Shown here piece by piece: positions 18,900 to 26,512 of a stretch of DNA of 64,000 nt (its first letter is position 1; the number at the start of each line of letters is the position of its first letter). Position numbers and translations under genes: made by a program. The notes beneath the pieces are model-generated. The model was not told the origin of the DNA. It worked only from the letters and a program-made list of their open reading frames with translations, and did not search any database. The stretch comes from JAWLBY01 sp041687455. GTDB lineage: Bacteria > Pseudomonadota > Gammaproteobacteria > Xanthomonadales > Xanthomonadaceae. Location: contig JAWLBY010000015.1 of the NCBI GenBank assembly GCA_041687455.1, positions 1-64,000 of the forward strand, written 5' to 3'.

Positions 18900-18926
18900 T
18901 CAAGTTTCCCGACCCGAGGCCGATTT
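18900..18926 (+). promoter_or_regulatory. Sigma-28 (FliA) promoter of cheV
   Basis: The plus strand reads TCAAGTTT, 11 bases, GCCGATTT, close to the FliA consensus with exact spacing. The last base of the -10 box is only 7 bases before the cheV ATG at 18934. The transcript would therefore start at or within a few bases of the start codon. Confidence 0.78.
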
Positions 18927-18933
18927 TCCCGCC

Positions 18934-19878
18934 ATGTCGCGCGACCTGCTCAATCGCATCGACCAACGCACCCGGCTGGCCGGCCACAACCGGCTCGCCC
19001 TGCTGCTGTTCCGGCTCGGTGGACGTCAACTTTTTGGCGTCAACGTGTTCAAGGTGCAGGAAGTGCTGCGCCGCCCTGCCCTGTTCGAACTGCCGCACGC
19101 GCCGCCGCAGGTGCTCGGCAGTGCCGACATCCGCGGCCGCACGGTGCCGGTGATCGATCTCGGCCAGGCGATCCGGCATCCGGAGTCTGAGGACGACCGG
19201 AACTGTTATCTGGTCGTGACCGAGTTCAACCGCTCGGTGCAGGGGTTCCTGGTCAGCTCGGTCGAGCGGATCGTCAACATCGCGGTCGAGGAAGTGCTGC
19301 CGCCGCCGGAGACCGGGCCCGGCAGCTCGTACCTGACCGCCGTCACCCGCTACCACGGCGAACTGATCCAGATTCTCGACGTCGAGCGCGTGCTGGCCGA
19401 TGCACGGCAGCAGAAGCCGGGCAGCATCGACGAGCTGATCCAGGGCCGCGGAACGTTCTCGGGCATGGACCTGCGGGTGCTGGTGGTCGACGACTCGCGG
19501 GTCGCGCGGACGCAGATCCAGCGCGTGCTGGAGGAACTCGGCGTCGAGGCGGTGCTGATGCCGGACGGCCGGCAGGCCCTCGACCATCTGAAGGGCATGG
19601 CCAGCCAGGGCGAGCGCGTGACCGACCGCTACGCGATGGTGATCTCCGACATCGAGATGCCGTCGATGGACGGCTACACGCTGACGACGGAAATCCGCCG
19701 CGATGCCCGGCTCGCCGAGCTGTTCGTGCTGCTGCACACGTCGCTGTCGGGCATCTTCAACAACGCGATGGTCGAGCGGGTCGGCGCCGACGCCTTCGTC
19801 GCCAAGTTCTCGCCGGGCGAGCTGGCCCAGCACGTCACCAACCACCTGCTGCAGATCGTAAACCCCGCTGCGGCCTAG
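18934..19878 (+). CDS. cheV: Chemotaxis coupling protein CheV (CheW domain plus receiver)
   Basis: Couples chemoreceptors to the CheA kinase and is itself regulated by phosphorylation. The 314-residue protein has an N-terminal CheW domain (LALLLFRLGGRQLFGVNVF near residue 22). It has a C-terminal response-regulator receiver (LRVLVVDDSRVARTQI near residue 180, phospho-Asp in VISDIEMPSMDGY, conserved Lys in FVAKFSPGELA). The ATG at 18934 matches the family's N-terminus (NRIDQRTRLAGHNRL). It lies between flgA and flgB, as in pseudomonads and xanthomonads. Confidence 0.94.
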   Translation: MSRDLLNRIDQRTRLAGHNRLALLLFRLGGRQLFGVNVFKVQEVLRRPALFELPHAPPQVLGSADIRGRTVPVIDLGQAIRHPESEDDRNCYLVVTEFNRSVQGFLVSSVERIVNIAVEEVLPPPETGPGSSYLTAVTRYHGELIQILDVERVLADARQQKPGSIDELIQGRGTFSGMDLRVLVVDDSRVARTQIQRVLEELGVEAVLMPDGRQALDHLKGMASQGERVTDRYAMVISDIEMPSMDGYTLTTEIRRDARLAELFVLLHTSLSGIFNNAMVERVGADAFVAKFSPGELAQHVTNHLLQIVNPAAA

Positions 19879-19994
19879 ATTTCCCCGCCCGGGCCCGGTC
19901 GCTCCCGGACAGCCCGGACGGGTGACCGCAACGCCCGCGTGGTGCAACCAGCGGGTCGCCACTGCGACGGCTTCCGCCGGCAACCACGCCGCTC

Positions 19995-20011
19995 TGGCAC
20001 GGCCATTGCTT
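19995..20011 (+). promoter_or_regulatory. Sigma-54 promoter of the flgB operon
   Basis: TGGCACGGCCATTGCTT is an exact match to TGGCACG-N4-TTGCW. Transcription would begin near 20022, about 25 bases before the flgB ATG. It should drive flgBCDE and possibly the genes beyond. Confidence 0.88.
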
Positions 20012-20047
20012 AACCGGATCTGAAACCGCTCCCATCGGGAGATTCAG

Positions 20048-20428
20048 ATGTCCGGAAACCCACTGTTCGGCATTCATGCGACGGCCCTGGCACTGCGCCA
20101 GGAGCGGCTGAACCTGCTGGCGTCGAACGTCGCCAATGCCGATACCCCGGGCTACAAGGCCCAGGATCTCGATTTCACCGCCGCACTGCAGGCCGCGACC
20201 GGCAGCAACGGGCTCGGCCGCAATACCCAGCCGGCACTGCCGACTGCCGATGCCGCGCAGGCGGCCCGCTTCGAGCGGCAGGCACTGCAGCCGAGCCTGG
20301 ACGGCAACACCGTCGACGCGCAACTCGAGCACGCCGCCTATGCCCAGGCCGCGCTCGAATACCGCGTGTCGCTGAATTTCGTCGAGTCGCGGGTACGCAG
20401 CCTGCTGCTCGCGATCACCGGACAGTAA
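20048..20428 (+). CDS. flgB: Flagellar basal-body rod protein FlgB
   Basis: Proximal rod component exported through the flagellar type III system. The 126-residue protein has the rod-family N-terminal motif RLNLLASNVANADTPGYKAQDLDF near residues 19-42 and a C-terminal helix. Length is normal. flgC begins 10 bases after its stop, preceded by an AAGGAGG ribosome site. Confidence 0.95.
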   Translation: MSGNPLFGIHATALALRQERLNLLASNVANADTPGYKAQDLDFTAALQAATGSNGLGRNTQPALPTADAAQAARFERQALQPSLDGNTVDAQLEHAAYAQAALEYRVSLNFVESRVRSLLLAITGQ

Positions 20429-20438
20429 GGAGGCCGCG

Positions 20439-20846
20439 ATGTCCAGCCTGACGATCTTCCAGTTGGCCGGCAGCGCGATGCACGCGCAGTCGACCCGGCT
20501 CAACACCGTGGCCAGCAACCTGGCCAATGTCGAAAGCGTGACCGGCGATCCGGCCCAGGTCTACAAACCGCGGGAGCCGCTGTTCCAGGCCTACACGATC
20601 GCCGACAACCCGGCCCTGCAGGGTGTCCGGGTGGCCGGCGTGCAGGAATCGCAGGCGGCGCCGATCAAGCGCTACGAACCCGGCCATCCGCAGGCCGACG
20701 GCGAAGGCTACGTCTATGCACCGGCGATCGACCCGGTCGCACAGATGGTCAACATGATCTCGGCCGCACGCAGCTACCAGTCCAGCGTCGAGATGCTGAA
20801 CACCGCCAAGGAATTGGCGATCGCCACCATCAACGTCGGACGCTGA
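20439..20846 (+). CDS. flgC: Flagellar basal-body rod protein FlgC
   Basis: Proximal rod component. The 135-residue protein has the paired helices of rod proteins: NTVASNLANVESVTG near residue 22 and DPVAQMVNMISAARSYQSSVE near residue 98. The cysteine-free sequence and length are typical. It is followed 2 bases later by flgD. Confidence 0.95.
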   Translation: MSSLTIFQLAGSAMHAQSTRLNTVASNLANVESVTGDPAQVYKPREPLFQAYTIADNPALQGVRVAGVQESQAAPIKRYEPGHPQADGEGYVYAPAIDPVAQMVNMISAARSYQSSVEMLNTAKELAIATINVGR

Positions 20847-20848
20847 GC

Positions 20849-21514
20849 ATGAGCATGCTGGTCGGAAACCCATCCACTTCGTCCGCGGCGCAGAACGCGG
20901 CCAACAACGCCAGCCGCAGCGGCGGCGATCTCGGCCAGGCCGACTTCCTGCTGTTGCTGACCGAGCAGCTCAAGCACCAGGACCCGCTGAAGCCGCTGGA
21001 GAGCAACCAGTTCCTGGCCCAGCTCGCACAGTTCTCGACCGTGCAGGGCATCCAGGGACTGCAGTCGAGTTTCGATGGCCTGGCCAGCAGTGTCAGCAAC
21101 GAGCAGGCATTGCAGGGCGCGAGCCTGATCGGCCACGACGCGCTGGTCGCGTCGGAACGGTTCGAACTGGCCCCGGAAGGCACGATGCGCGGCGCGATCG
21201 ACACTCCGATCGCCGGCCAGGTCACGATCGAGATCAGCGATGCCTCCGGCAACGTGGTCCGGCGGCTGAGCTACGACGCCGCGGTCGGTCCTTTGGCATT
21301 TGAATGGGACGGCATGACCGCGACCGGCGAGCAGGCACCGCCGGGCAACTACAGCATCGCGGCCCGGGTCAGCAGCGGCGGCACCACCGAGGCCCTGCGA
21401 CCGCACATCGCCGCCCGCGTCAACAGCGTCTATTTCACATCGAATGGCCTCGTGCTCGACCTCGCCGGGGTCGGTTCGGTGCCGTTTTCCGCCGTCCGCC
21501 GCATCAGCGGCTAG
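20849..21514 (+). CDS. flgD: Flagellar hook assembly (scaffold) protein FlgD
   Basis: Caps the growing hook and directs FlgE assembly; absent from the finished flagellum. The 221-residue protein has the N-terminal block ADFLLLLTEQLKHQDPLKPL near residue 30. It also has FLAQLAQFSTVQGI and the C-terminal FlgD-Ig-like region with WDGMTATGEQAPPGNYSIA. A second ATG two codons in is an alternative start. It is directly between flgC and flgE. Confidence 0.95.
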   Translation: MSMLVGNPSTSSAAQNAANNASRSGGDLGQADFLLLLTEQLKHQDPLKPLESNQFLAQLAQFSTVQGIQGLQSSFDGLASSVSNEQALQGASLIGHDALVASERFELAPEGTMRGAIDTPIAGQVTIEISDASGNVVRRLSYDAAVGPLAFEWDGMTATGEQAPPGNYSIAARVSSGGTTEALRPHIAARVNSVYFTSNGLVLDLAGVGSVPFSAVRRISG

Positions 21515-21532
21515 CCACCGAGGGACACCCGC

Positions 21533-22765
21533 ATGACTTTCCGTACTGCACTGAGCGGACTGAATGCCGCTTCCACCGACCTCAACGTGACGGCGAACAA
21601 CATCGCCAACGTCGCGACACCGGGGTTCAAGCTGTCGCGCGCCGAATTCTCCGACGTGTTCGCGGTATCGAGCTTCGGCCTCTCCCGCAACGCGGTCGGC
21701 GCCGGCGTCCGCACCGCCGCGGTCACCCAGCAGTTCGGCCAGGGCAACGTCGAGTTCACCGACAACAGCCTCGATCTGGCGATTTCCGGCGGCGGCTTCT
21801 TCCGGTTGTCCGACCGCGGCACCGCGGTGTTCTCGCGCGCCGGCAATTTCGCGACCGACACCAACGGCTACGTCGTCAATCCGGCCGGCCACCGACTGCA
21901 GGTGTTTCCGCCGCTGCCGGGCGGCACGTTCGACACCGGCCGACTGCAGGACCTGCAGTTGTCGACCACCGAGAGCGCACCGTCTGCGACCACTTCGGTC
22001 TCGGCCAGCACCAACCTGCCGGCCGACGCCGAGGCGCCGCTGGTCACGCCGCTCGATCCGTCCGATCCGCTGAGCTACAACTACACGACGTCGCTGACGA
22101 TCTTCGACTCGCTCGGTGCCGAACGGGTGCTGACGCTGTACTACGTCAAGGACGCCAACCCACGCGAGTGGACCGTCAGCAGCTACATCGACGGCCAGGC
22201 CGTCGGCACGCCGACCACGATCGCCTACGACGAGAACGGCGCCTGGGACAGCACCGTCAACCAGCCGGTCAACGGCGTGATCACCGGCATCGGTCCGTTC
22301 ACGCCGGCCAACGGCGCCGCCGACATCACGCTGGAAGTCGACATCATCAACTCGACCCAGTTCGGCGACACGTTCTCGGTCAACGAACTGACCCAGGACG
22401 GCTACACGACCGGCCGCCTGACCAGCATCGAGGTGTCGCCGACCGGCGTCGTGTTCGCCCGCTTCAACAACGGCCAGGCCAACAGCCTCGGACAGGTCGC
22501 GATGGCGAATTTCGCCAATCCCCAGGGATTGCAGGAGTACGGCAACAACGTCTGGGGTGAAACGTTCGATTCCGGCCAGCCGCTGCTCGGTGCCGCCGGC
22601 AGCGCCTCGCTGGGCCTGATCCAGGCCGGTGCACTGGAGGCATCGAACGTCGACCTGACCGCGCAGCTCGTCAACATGATCACCGCCCAGCGCAACTTCC
22701 AGGCCAACGCGCAGACGATCAGCACGTTCGACCAGGTGACGCAGACGATCATCAACATCCGCTGA
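21533..22765 (+). CDS. flgE: Flagellar hook protein FlgE
   Basis: Structural subunit of the hook. The 410-residue protein begins MTFRTALSGLNAASTDLNVT and has NNIANVATPGFKLSRAEFSD near residue 23. It has the central FlgE-D2 region with SYNYTTSLTIFDSLGAERV and the C-terminal helix EASNVDLTAQLVNMITAQRN. Length and motifs agree with hook proteins of this group. A 226-base space with repeats and a sigma-54 promoter separates it from flgF. Confidence 0.95.
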   Translation: MTFRTALSGLNAASTDLNVTANNIANVATPGFKLSRAEFSDVFAVSSFGLSRNAVGAGVRTAAVTQQFGQGNVEFTDNSLDLAISGGGFFRLSDRGTAVFSRAGNFATDTNGYVVNPAGHRLQVFPPLPGGTFDTGRLQDLQLSTTESAPSATTSVSASTNLPADAEAPLVTPLDPSDPLSYNYTTSLTIFDSLGAERVLTLYYVKDANPREWTVSSYIDGQAVGTPTTIAYDENGAWDSTVNQPVNGVITGIGPFTPANGAADITLEVDIINSTQFGDTFSVNELTQDGYTTGRLTSIEVSPTGVVFARFNNGQANSLGQVAMANFANPQGLQEYGNNVWGETFDSGQPLLGAAGSASLGLIQAGALEASNVDLTAQLVNMITAQRNFQANAQTISTFDQVTQTIINIR

Positions 22766-22767
22766 TG

Positions 22768-22904
22768 CGGATTCGGGATCCGGGACCGTTTGATACGGGA
22801 ATCGGCGGACCAGGAACCGCCGCGGGGTGACGGGAGATCGAGACCGAAGGTGACGACCAAGTGCAGCCCGCTTGTTCCGAACCCGAATCTCGAATCCCGA
22901 CTCC
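22768..22904. repeat. Inverted degenerate GGGATTC words between flgE and flgF
   Basis: Bases 22768-22805 carry GGATTCGGGATCCGGGA and GGGAATCGG. Bases 22879-22904 carry the opposite orientation, GAACCCGAATCTCGAATCCC. The two blocks could pair over about 75 bases and lie just upstream of the flgF sigma-54 promoter. They may attenuate read-through from flgE, or may be inert repeats. Confidence 0.5.
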
Positions 22905-22913
22905 CCGCCCGCT

Positions 22914-22929
22914 TGGCAAGGGACTTGCA
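22914..22929 (+). promoter_or_regulatory. Sigma-54 promoter of flgF
   Basis: TGGCAAGGGACTTGCA matches TGGCACG-N4-TTGCW with the GG and GC pairs separated by 10 bases. It would start transcription near 22940, about 50 bases before the flgF ATG. This splits the flagellar block into flgBCDE and flgF-onward transcription units. Confidence 0.85.
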
Positions 22930-22991
22930 GGGTACTCAGCAACAGCAGCACCGGCGACGAACTTCCGTCGCAGCAAGTCGAGGGGGGCCCG

Positions 22992-23729
22992 ATGGACAAA
23001 TCGCTCTACACCGCCATGGCCGGCGCATCCGCCGCGATGCGCGCGCAGGCGACGGTGGCCAACAACCTCGCCAATGCCAACACGGTCGGCTTCAAGGCGC
23101 AGTTGCTCGGCACCGAGACGTTCAAGGTCGAGGGGCCCGGCTTCGCGACCCGTTACTCGGTGATCGACGCGCCGCCGCAGGCCGATCACAGCGCCGGGCC
23201 GTTGCAGGTCACCGGCGGTGAACTCGACGTCGCACTGCACGAAGGCGTCTGGCTGGAAGTGCAGGACCGCGCCGGCAATCCGGCCTACACCCGCACCGGC
23301 GATCTGCGCGTCAATGCCAACGGCCTGCTGACCACCGCGTCCGGACATCTGGTGATGGGCGAGAACGGTCCGCTGGCGATGCCGCCGAACCAGAAGGTGC
23401 AGATCGGCGGCGACGGCACCGTATCGCTGGTGCCGCAGGGCCAGGGCCCGGAAACGATGGCGCAGGTCGCGCGGCTGCGACTGGTGAAGCCCGACCCGGC
23501 GCTGATGCAGCGCGGCGAGGACGGTCTGTTCCGGCTCGACGGCCCGCCGCCCGCTCCGGCCGCCGGCACCGCGCTGACGCAGGGCGCACTGGAAGGCAGC
23601 AACGTCAATGTCGCCGCGACGCTGGTGCAGATGATCGAGCTGCAGCGGCAATTCGAAATGCAGGTCAAGGCGATCAAGGAGGCCGACGACAACGCACGTT
23701 CGTCGGCCAGCCTGATGCGCCTGGGCTGA
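22992..23729 (+). CDS. flgF: Flagellar basal-body rod protein FlgF
   Basis: Proximal rod protein. The 245-residue product starts MDKSLYTAMAGASAAMRAQA and has the rod motif NNLANANTVGFKAQLLGTET near residue 24. It has the FlgF C-terminus GALEGSNVNVAATLVQMIEL near residue 197. The ATG at 22992 is preceded by an AGGGGGG stretch. The upstream open frame has no similarity and is repeat sequence. Confidence 0.94.
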   Translation: MDKSLYTAMAGASAAMRAQATVANNLANANTVGFKAQLLGTETFKVEGPGFATRYSVIDAPPQADHSAGPLQVTGGELDVALHEGVWLEVQDRAGNPAYTRTGDLRVNANGLLTTASGHLVMGENGPLAMPPNQKVQIGGDGTVSLVPQGQGPETMAQVARLRLVKPDPALMQRGEDGLFRLDGPPPAPAAGTALTQGALEGSNVNVAATLVQMIELQRQFEMQVKAIKEADDNARSSASLMRLG

Positions 23730-23748
23730 TACGACCGAGGAGTACGCC

Positions 23749-24534
23749 ATGTTCCCCGCCCTGTGGATCGCCAAGACCGGCCTCGACGCGCAGCAGACGC
23801 GCATGTCGGTGGTGTCGAACAATCTCGCCAACGTCAACACCACCGGCTTCAAGCGTTCGCGTGCGAGCTTCGAGGACCTGCTGTACCAGAACATCCGTCA
23901 GCCGGGCGGCGCCGCGTCGCAGCAGAACCAGTTGCCGAGCGGACTGACCACCGGTACCGGCGTGCGGGTTGTCTCGACCGAGAAGTTCTTCGCCCAGGGC
24001 GGCATGCAGCAGACCGGCAATGCCCTCGACGTCGCGATCAACGGCCGCGGACTGTTCCAGGTGATGCTGCCGGACGGCACCGCCGCCTACACCCGCGACG
24101 GCAGCTTCCAGATCGACGGCCAGGGACAACTGGTCACCAACTCCGGCTACGTCGTGCAGCCGGCGCTGCAGATTCCGGAAGGTGCGCAGTCGGTGACGAT
24201 CGGCGTCGACGGCACGGTCAGCGTGACGGTCGCCGGCCAGGCTGCGCCGGTCGAGATCGGATCGCTGACGCTGACCGACTTCGTCAATCCGTCCGGGCTG
24301 CAGGCGCGCGGCGAGAACCTGTTCCTCGAAACCGCCGCCAGCGGCCCACCGCAGACCGGCACGCCGGGCGTGTCGGGCATCGGCACCGTCGTGCAGGGAA
24401 TGCTCGAGAGCTCGAACGTCAACGTGGTCGAGGAGCTGGTGTCGATGATCGAGACGCAGCGCGCCTACGAGATGAACGCGAAGGCGATCTCGGCGTCCGA
24501 CCAGATGCTGAGCTACCTGAACAACAACACCTGA
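23749..24534 (+). CDS. flgG: Flagellar basal-body rod protein FlgG
   Basis: Distal rod protein. The 261-residue protein begins MFPALWIAKTGLDAQQTRMS and carries NNLANVNTTGFKRSRASFED. It has TGNALDVAINGRGLFQV and the C-terminal ESSNVNVVEELVSMIETQRA, all diagnostic of FlgG. Length is the standard 260-262 residues. A GAGGAG ribosome site lies in the 19 bases after flgF. Confidence 0.96.
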   Translation: MFPALWIAKTGLDAQQTRMSVVSNNLANVNTTGFKRSRASFEDLLYQNIRQPGGAASQQNQLPSGLTTGTGVRVVSTEKFFAQGGMQQTGNALDVAINGRGLFQVMLPDGTAAYTRDGSFQIDGQGQLVTNSGYVVQPALQIPEGAQSVTIGVDGTVSVTVAGQAAPVEIGSLTLTDFVNPSGLQARGENLFLETAASGPPQTGTPGVSGIGTVVQGMLESSNVNVVEELVSMIETQRAYEMNAKAISASDQMLSYLNNNT

Positions 24535-24545
24535 GGAGCGCGACG

Positions 24546-25319
24546 ATGACGACGCGACCGATGCCGCCGTCTGGCTCCCCTCGCCCCTCGGGAAAGGGGT
24601 CGGGGGAGAGGGGCTCAGCAGCACCTCGATCCGGCCGAGCCGGGCTCGCGGCACGCGGCCTGATCGTGGTTGCCGGCATGACGCTGGCGGCCTGTGCCAC
24701 CACGCCCGAGATGAAGTCCGATCCGGCCTATGCGCCGATCGCACCGGAAGCCTATCCGGCGCCGGCCACGCCGAGTGCAGGTGCGATCTATCGGCCCGGC
24801 GGCGGTGGCCTGGCACTGTTTGCCGATCATCGCGCACGCCAGCCCGGCGATATCCTGACGATCACGTTGTCCGAGCGCACGCTGGCGCAGAGCCGCTCGA
24901 CGACATCGACCAGCAAGGACACCGACATCGGCGTCGGCGGCACCATCGCCGGCGGCGGCATCACGCTGAACGGCCGCGACCTGCTCGCGACCGAACTGGC
25001 CGCCGAACGCGGATTCTCGGGCAGCGGAAATTCCGACCAGAGCAACCGCCTCGAAGGCAGCCTGACCGTCACCGTCGTCAATCGGCTGCCGAACGGCAAC
25101 CTGGTGGTTCGCGGCGAGAAACTGCTGCGCCTGAACCGTGCCGACGAGGTCGTGCAGGTGCAGGGCATCGTCCGGCCGGCCGACATCGCGCAGGACAACA
25201 GCGTGCCGTCGAGCCGGGTCGGCGCTGCGCGGATCGTCTACACCGGCCGAGGCGCGCTGGCGCAGGCCAATGCGATGGGCTGGCTGTCGCGCTTCTTCAA
25301 CTCGCCGGTGATGCCATGA
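24546..25319 (+). CDS. flgH: Flagellar L-ring lipoprotein FlgH, with unusual N-terminal extension
   Basis: Outer-membrane L-ring subunit. The lipobox is TLAACA, with Cys near residue 50. The mature domain has SLFADHRARQPGD-like sequence, DILTITLSERTLAQSRS, LEGSLTVTVVNRLPNGNL and VRGEKLLRLN, as in FlgH. The product is 257 residues, and about 30 residues precede the hydrophobic signal segment (RGLIVVAGMTLAACA). Part of this extension, PSGSPRPSGKGSGERGSA, is encoded by a palindromic repeat at 24573-24616. No better internal start is seen: an internal GTG would leave almost no positively charged signal N-terminus. The stop overlaps the flgI ATG by 4 bases. Confidence 0.9.
   Translation: MTTRPMPPSGSPRPSGKGSGERGSAAPRSGRAGLAARGLIVVAGMTLAACATTPEMKSDPAYAPIAPEAYPAPATPSAGAIYRPGGGGLALFADHRARQPGDILTITLSERTLAQSRSTTSTSKDTDIGVGGTIAGGGITLNGRDLLATELAAERGFSGSGNSDQSNRLEGSLTVTVVNRLPNGNLVVRGEKLLRLNRADEVVQVQGIVRPADIAQDNSVPSSRVGAARIVYTGRGALAQANAMGWLSRFFNSPVMP
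24573..24616. repeat. Palindromic CCCCTCGCCCC / GGGGGAGAGGGG repeat inside flgH
   Basis: The block GGCTCCCCTCGCCCCTCGGG is followed by AAAGGGGTCGGGGGAGAGGG, making an imperfect inverted repeat. It resembles dispersed CCCTCTCCC-type palindromes usually found between genes. Here it lies within the coding region just after the flgH start codon, in an open frame. Confidence 0.6.
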
Positions 25320-26503
25320 ACGGCGAGCGCGCTACCACGCGCACGCGCCGGAGCGCCGAGACTGTGGACCCGCACAAGGCGTCGCCGACGTCGCACATCC
25401 CGCGCATCGTCGTCGCCTTCGCCGCAACGCTGCTGGCGCTGTTCGCCCTGCCCGCCTCCGCCGAGCGGATCAAGGATCTCGCCGCGGTTGCCGGCGTGCG
25501 CAGCAATCCGCTGATCGGCTACGGCCTCGTGGTCGGTCTCGATGGCAGCGGCGACCAGACCTCGCAGGCGCCGTTCACGGTGCAGAGCCTGAAGAACATG
25601 CTGACCGAGCTCGGCGTTGCGGTACCGCCGAACGTCAACCCGCAGTTGAAGAACGTCGCCGCAGTGGCGATCCACGCCGAACTGCCGCCGTTCGCGAAAC
25701 CGGGCCAGGCGATCGACGTGACGGTGTCGTCGATCGGCAACGCATCCTCGCTGCGCGGCGGCTCGCTGCTGATGACGCCGCTGAAGGGCGCCGACGGCGA
25801 GGTCTACGCGATCGCGCAGGGCAACCTGGTGGTCGGCGGGCTCGGCGTGCAGGGCCGCGACGGTTCGAAGATCTCGGTCAACGTGCCGAGCGTCGGCCGG
25901 ATCCCGAACGGCGCGCAGGTCGAGCGCGCGCTGCCGATGGCGATCGGCGAGGCCGATCACCTGCTGCTGAACCTGCACCGCGCCGACTACACCACCGCCG
26001 CACGACTGGTCGCTGCGCTCGAGCAGGCATTCGGCGAGGGCGTCGCGCAAGCGCTCGACGCGGTCACCGTGCAGGTCGCCGCGCCGGTCGATCCGAGCGC
26101 CCGGATCGCGTTCATGGCGCGGGTCGAGAGCCTCGAGCTGAATCCCGGCGAGGCGGCGGCCAAGGTCATCGTCAATTCGCGCACCGGCACGATCGTGATG
26201 GGCGGCCTGGTCAAGGTGTTGCCGGCAGCGATCACGCACGGCTCGCTGACCGTGACGATCCAGGAAAGCGTCGGCATCTCGCAGCCGGCCCCGCTGTCGC
26301 AGGGCCAGACCGTCGCGGTGCCGCAATCGACCGTACAGGTCGAGGAACAGGGCAGCCGGATGTTCCTGTTCGGCGGCGGCGTGTCGCTCGAGGAGATCGT
26401 CCGCGCGGTCAACGAGGTTGGCGCGGCACCGGGCGACCTGGTCGCGATCCTGGAAGCATTGAAGCAGGCCGGCGCGTTGCGCGCCGAGCTCGAGGTGATC
26501 TGA
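25316..26503 (+). CDS. flgI: Flagellar P-ring protein FlgI
   Basis: Periplasmic P-ring subunit surrounding the rod. The 395-residue precursor has a long N-terminal region, then a signal segment (IVVAFAATLLALFALPASAE) with cleavage near residue 47. The mature protein begins RIKDLAAVAGVRSNPLIGYG and has LVVGLDGSGDQT, LGVAVPPNVNPQLKNVAAV, GGSLLMTPLKGADG and the C-terminal GAAPGDLVAILEALKQAGAL, typical of FlgI. It overlaps flgH by 4 bases and precedes flgJ by 9. Confidence 0.96.
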   Translation: MNGERATTRTRRSAETVDPHKASPTSHIPRIVVAFAATLLALFALPASAERIKDLAAVAGVRSNPLIGYGLVVGLDGSGDQTSQAPFTVQSLKNMLTELGVAVPPNVNPQLKNVAAVAIHAELPPFAKPGQAIDVTVSSIGNASSLRGGSLLMTPLKGADGEVYAIAQGNLVVGGLGVQGRDGSKISVNVPSVGRIPNGAQVERALPMAIGEADHLLLNLHRADYTTAARLVAALEQAFGEGVAQALDAVTVQVAAPVDPSARIAFMARVESLELNPGEAAAKVIVNSRTGTIVMGGLVKVLPAAITHGSLTVTIQESVGISQPAPLSQGQTVAVPQSTVQVEEQGSRMFLFGGGVSLEEIVRAVNEVGAAPGDLVAILEALKQAGALRAELEVI

Positions 26504-26512
26504 GGTCGGGCG

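Noticed and set aside
20774..22999. Open frame of 741 codons on the minus strand opposite flgC-flgE
   Set aside because: It is a shadow in high-GC DNA; the plus strand carries three consecutive, well-conserved flagellar genes.
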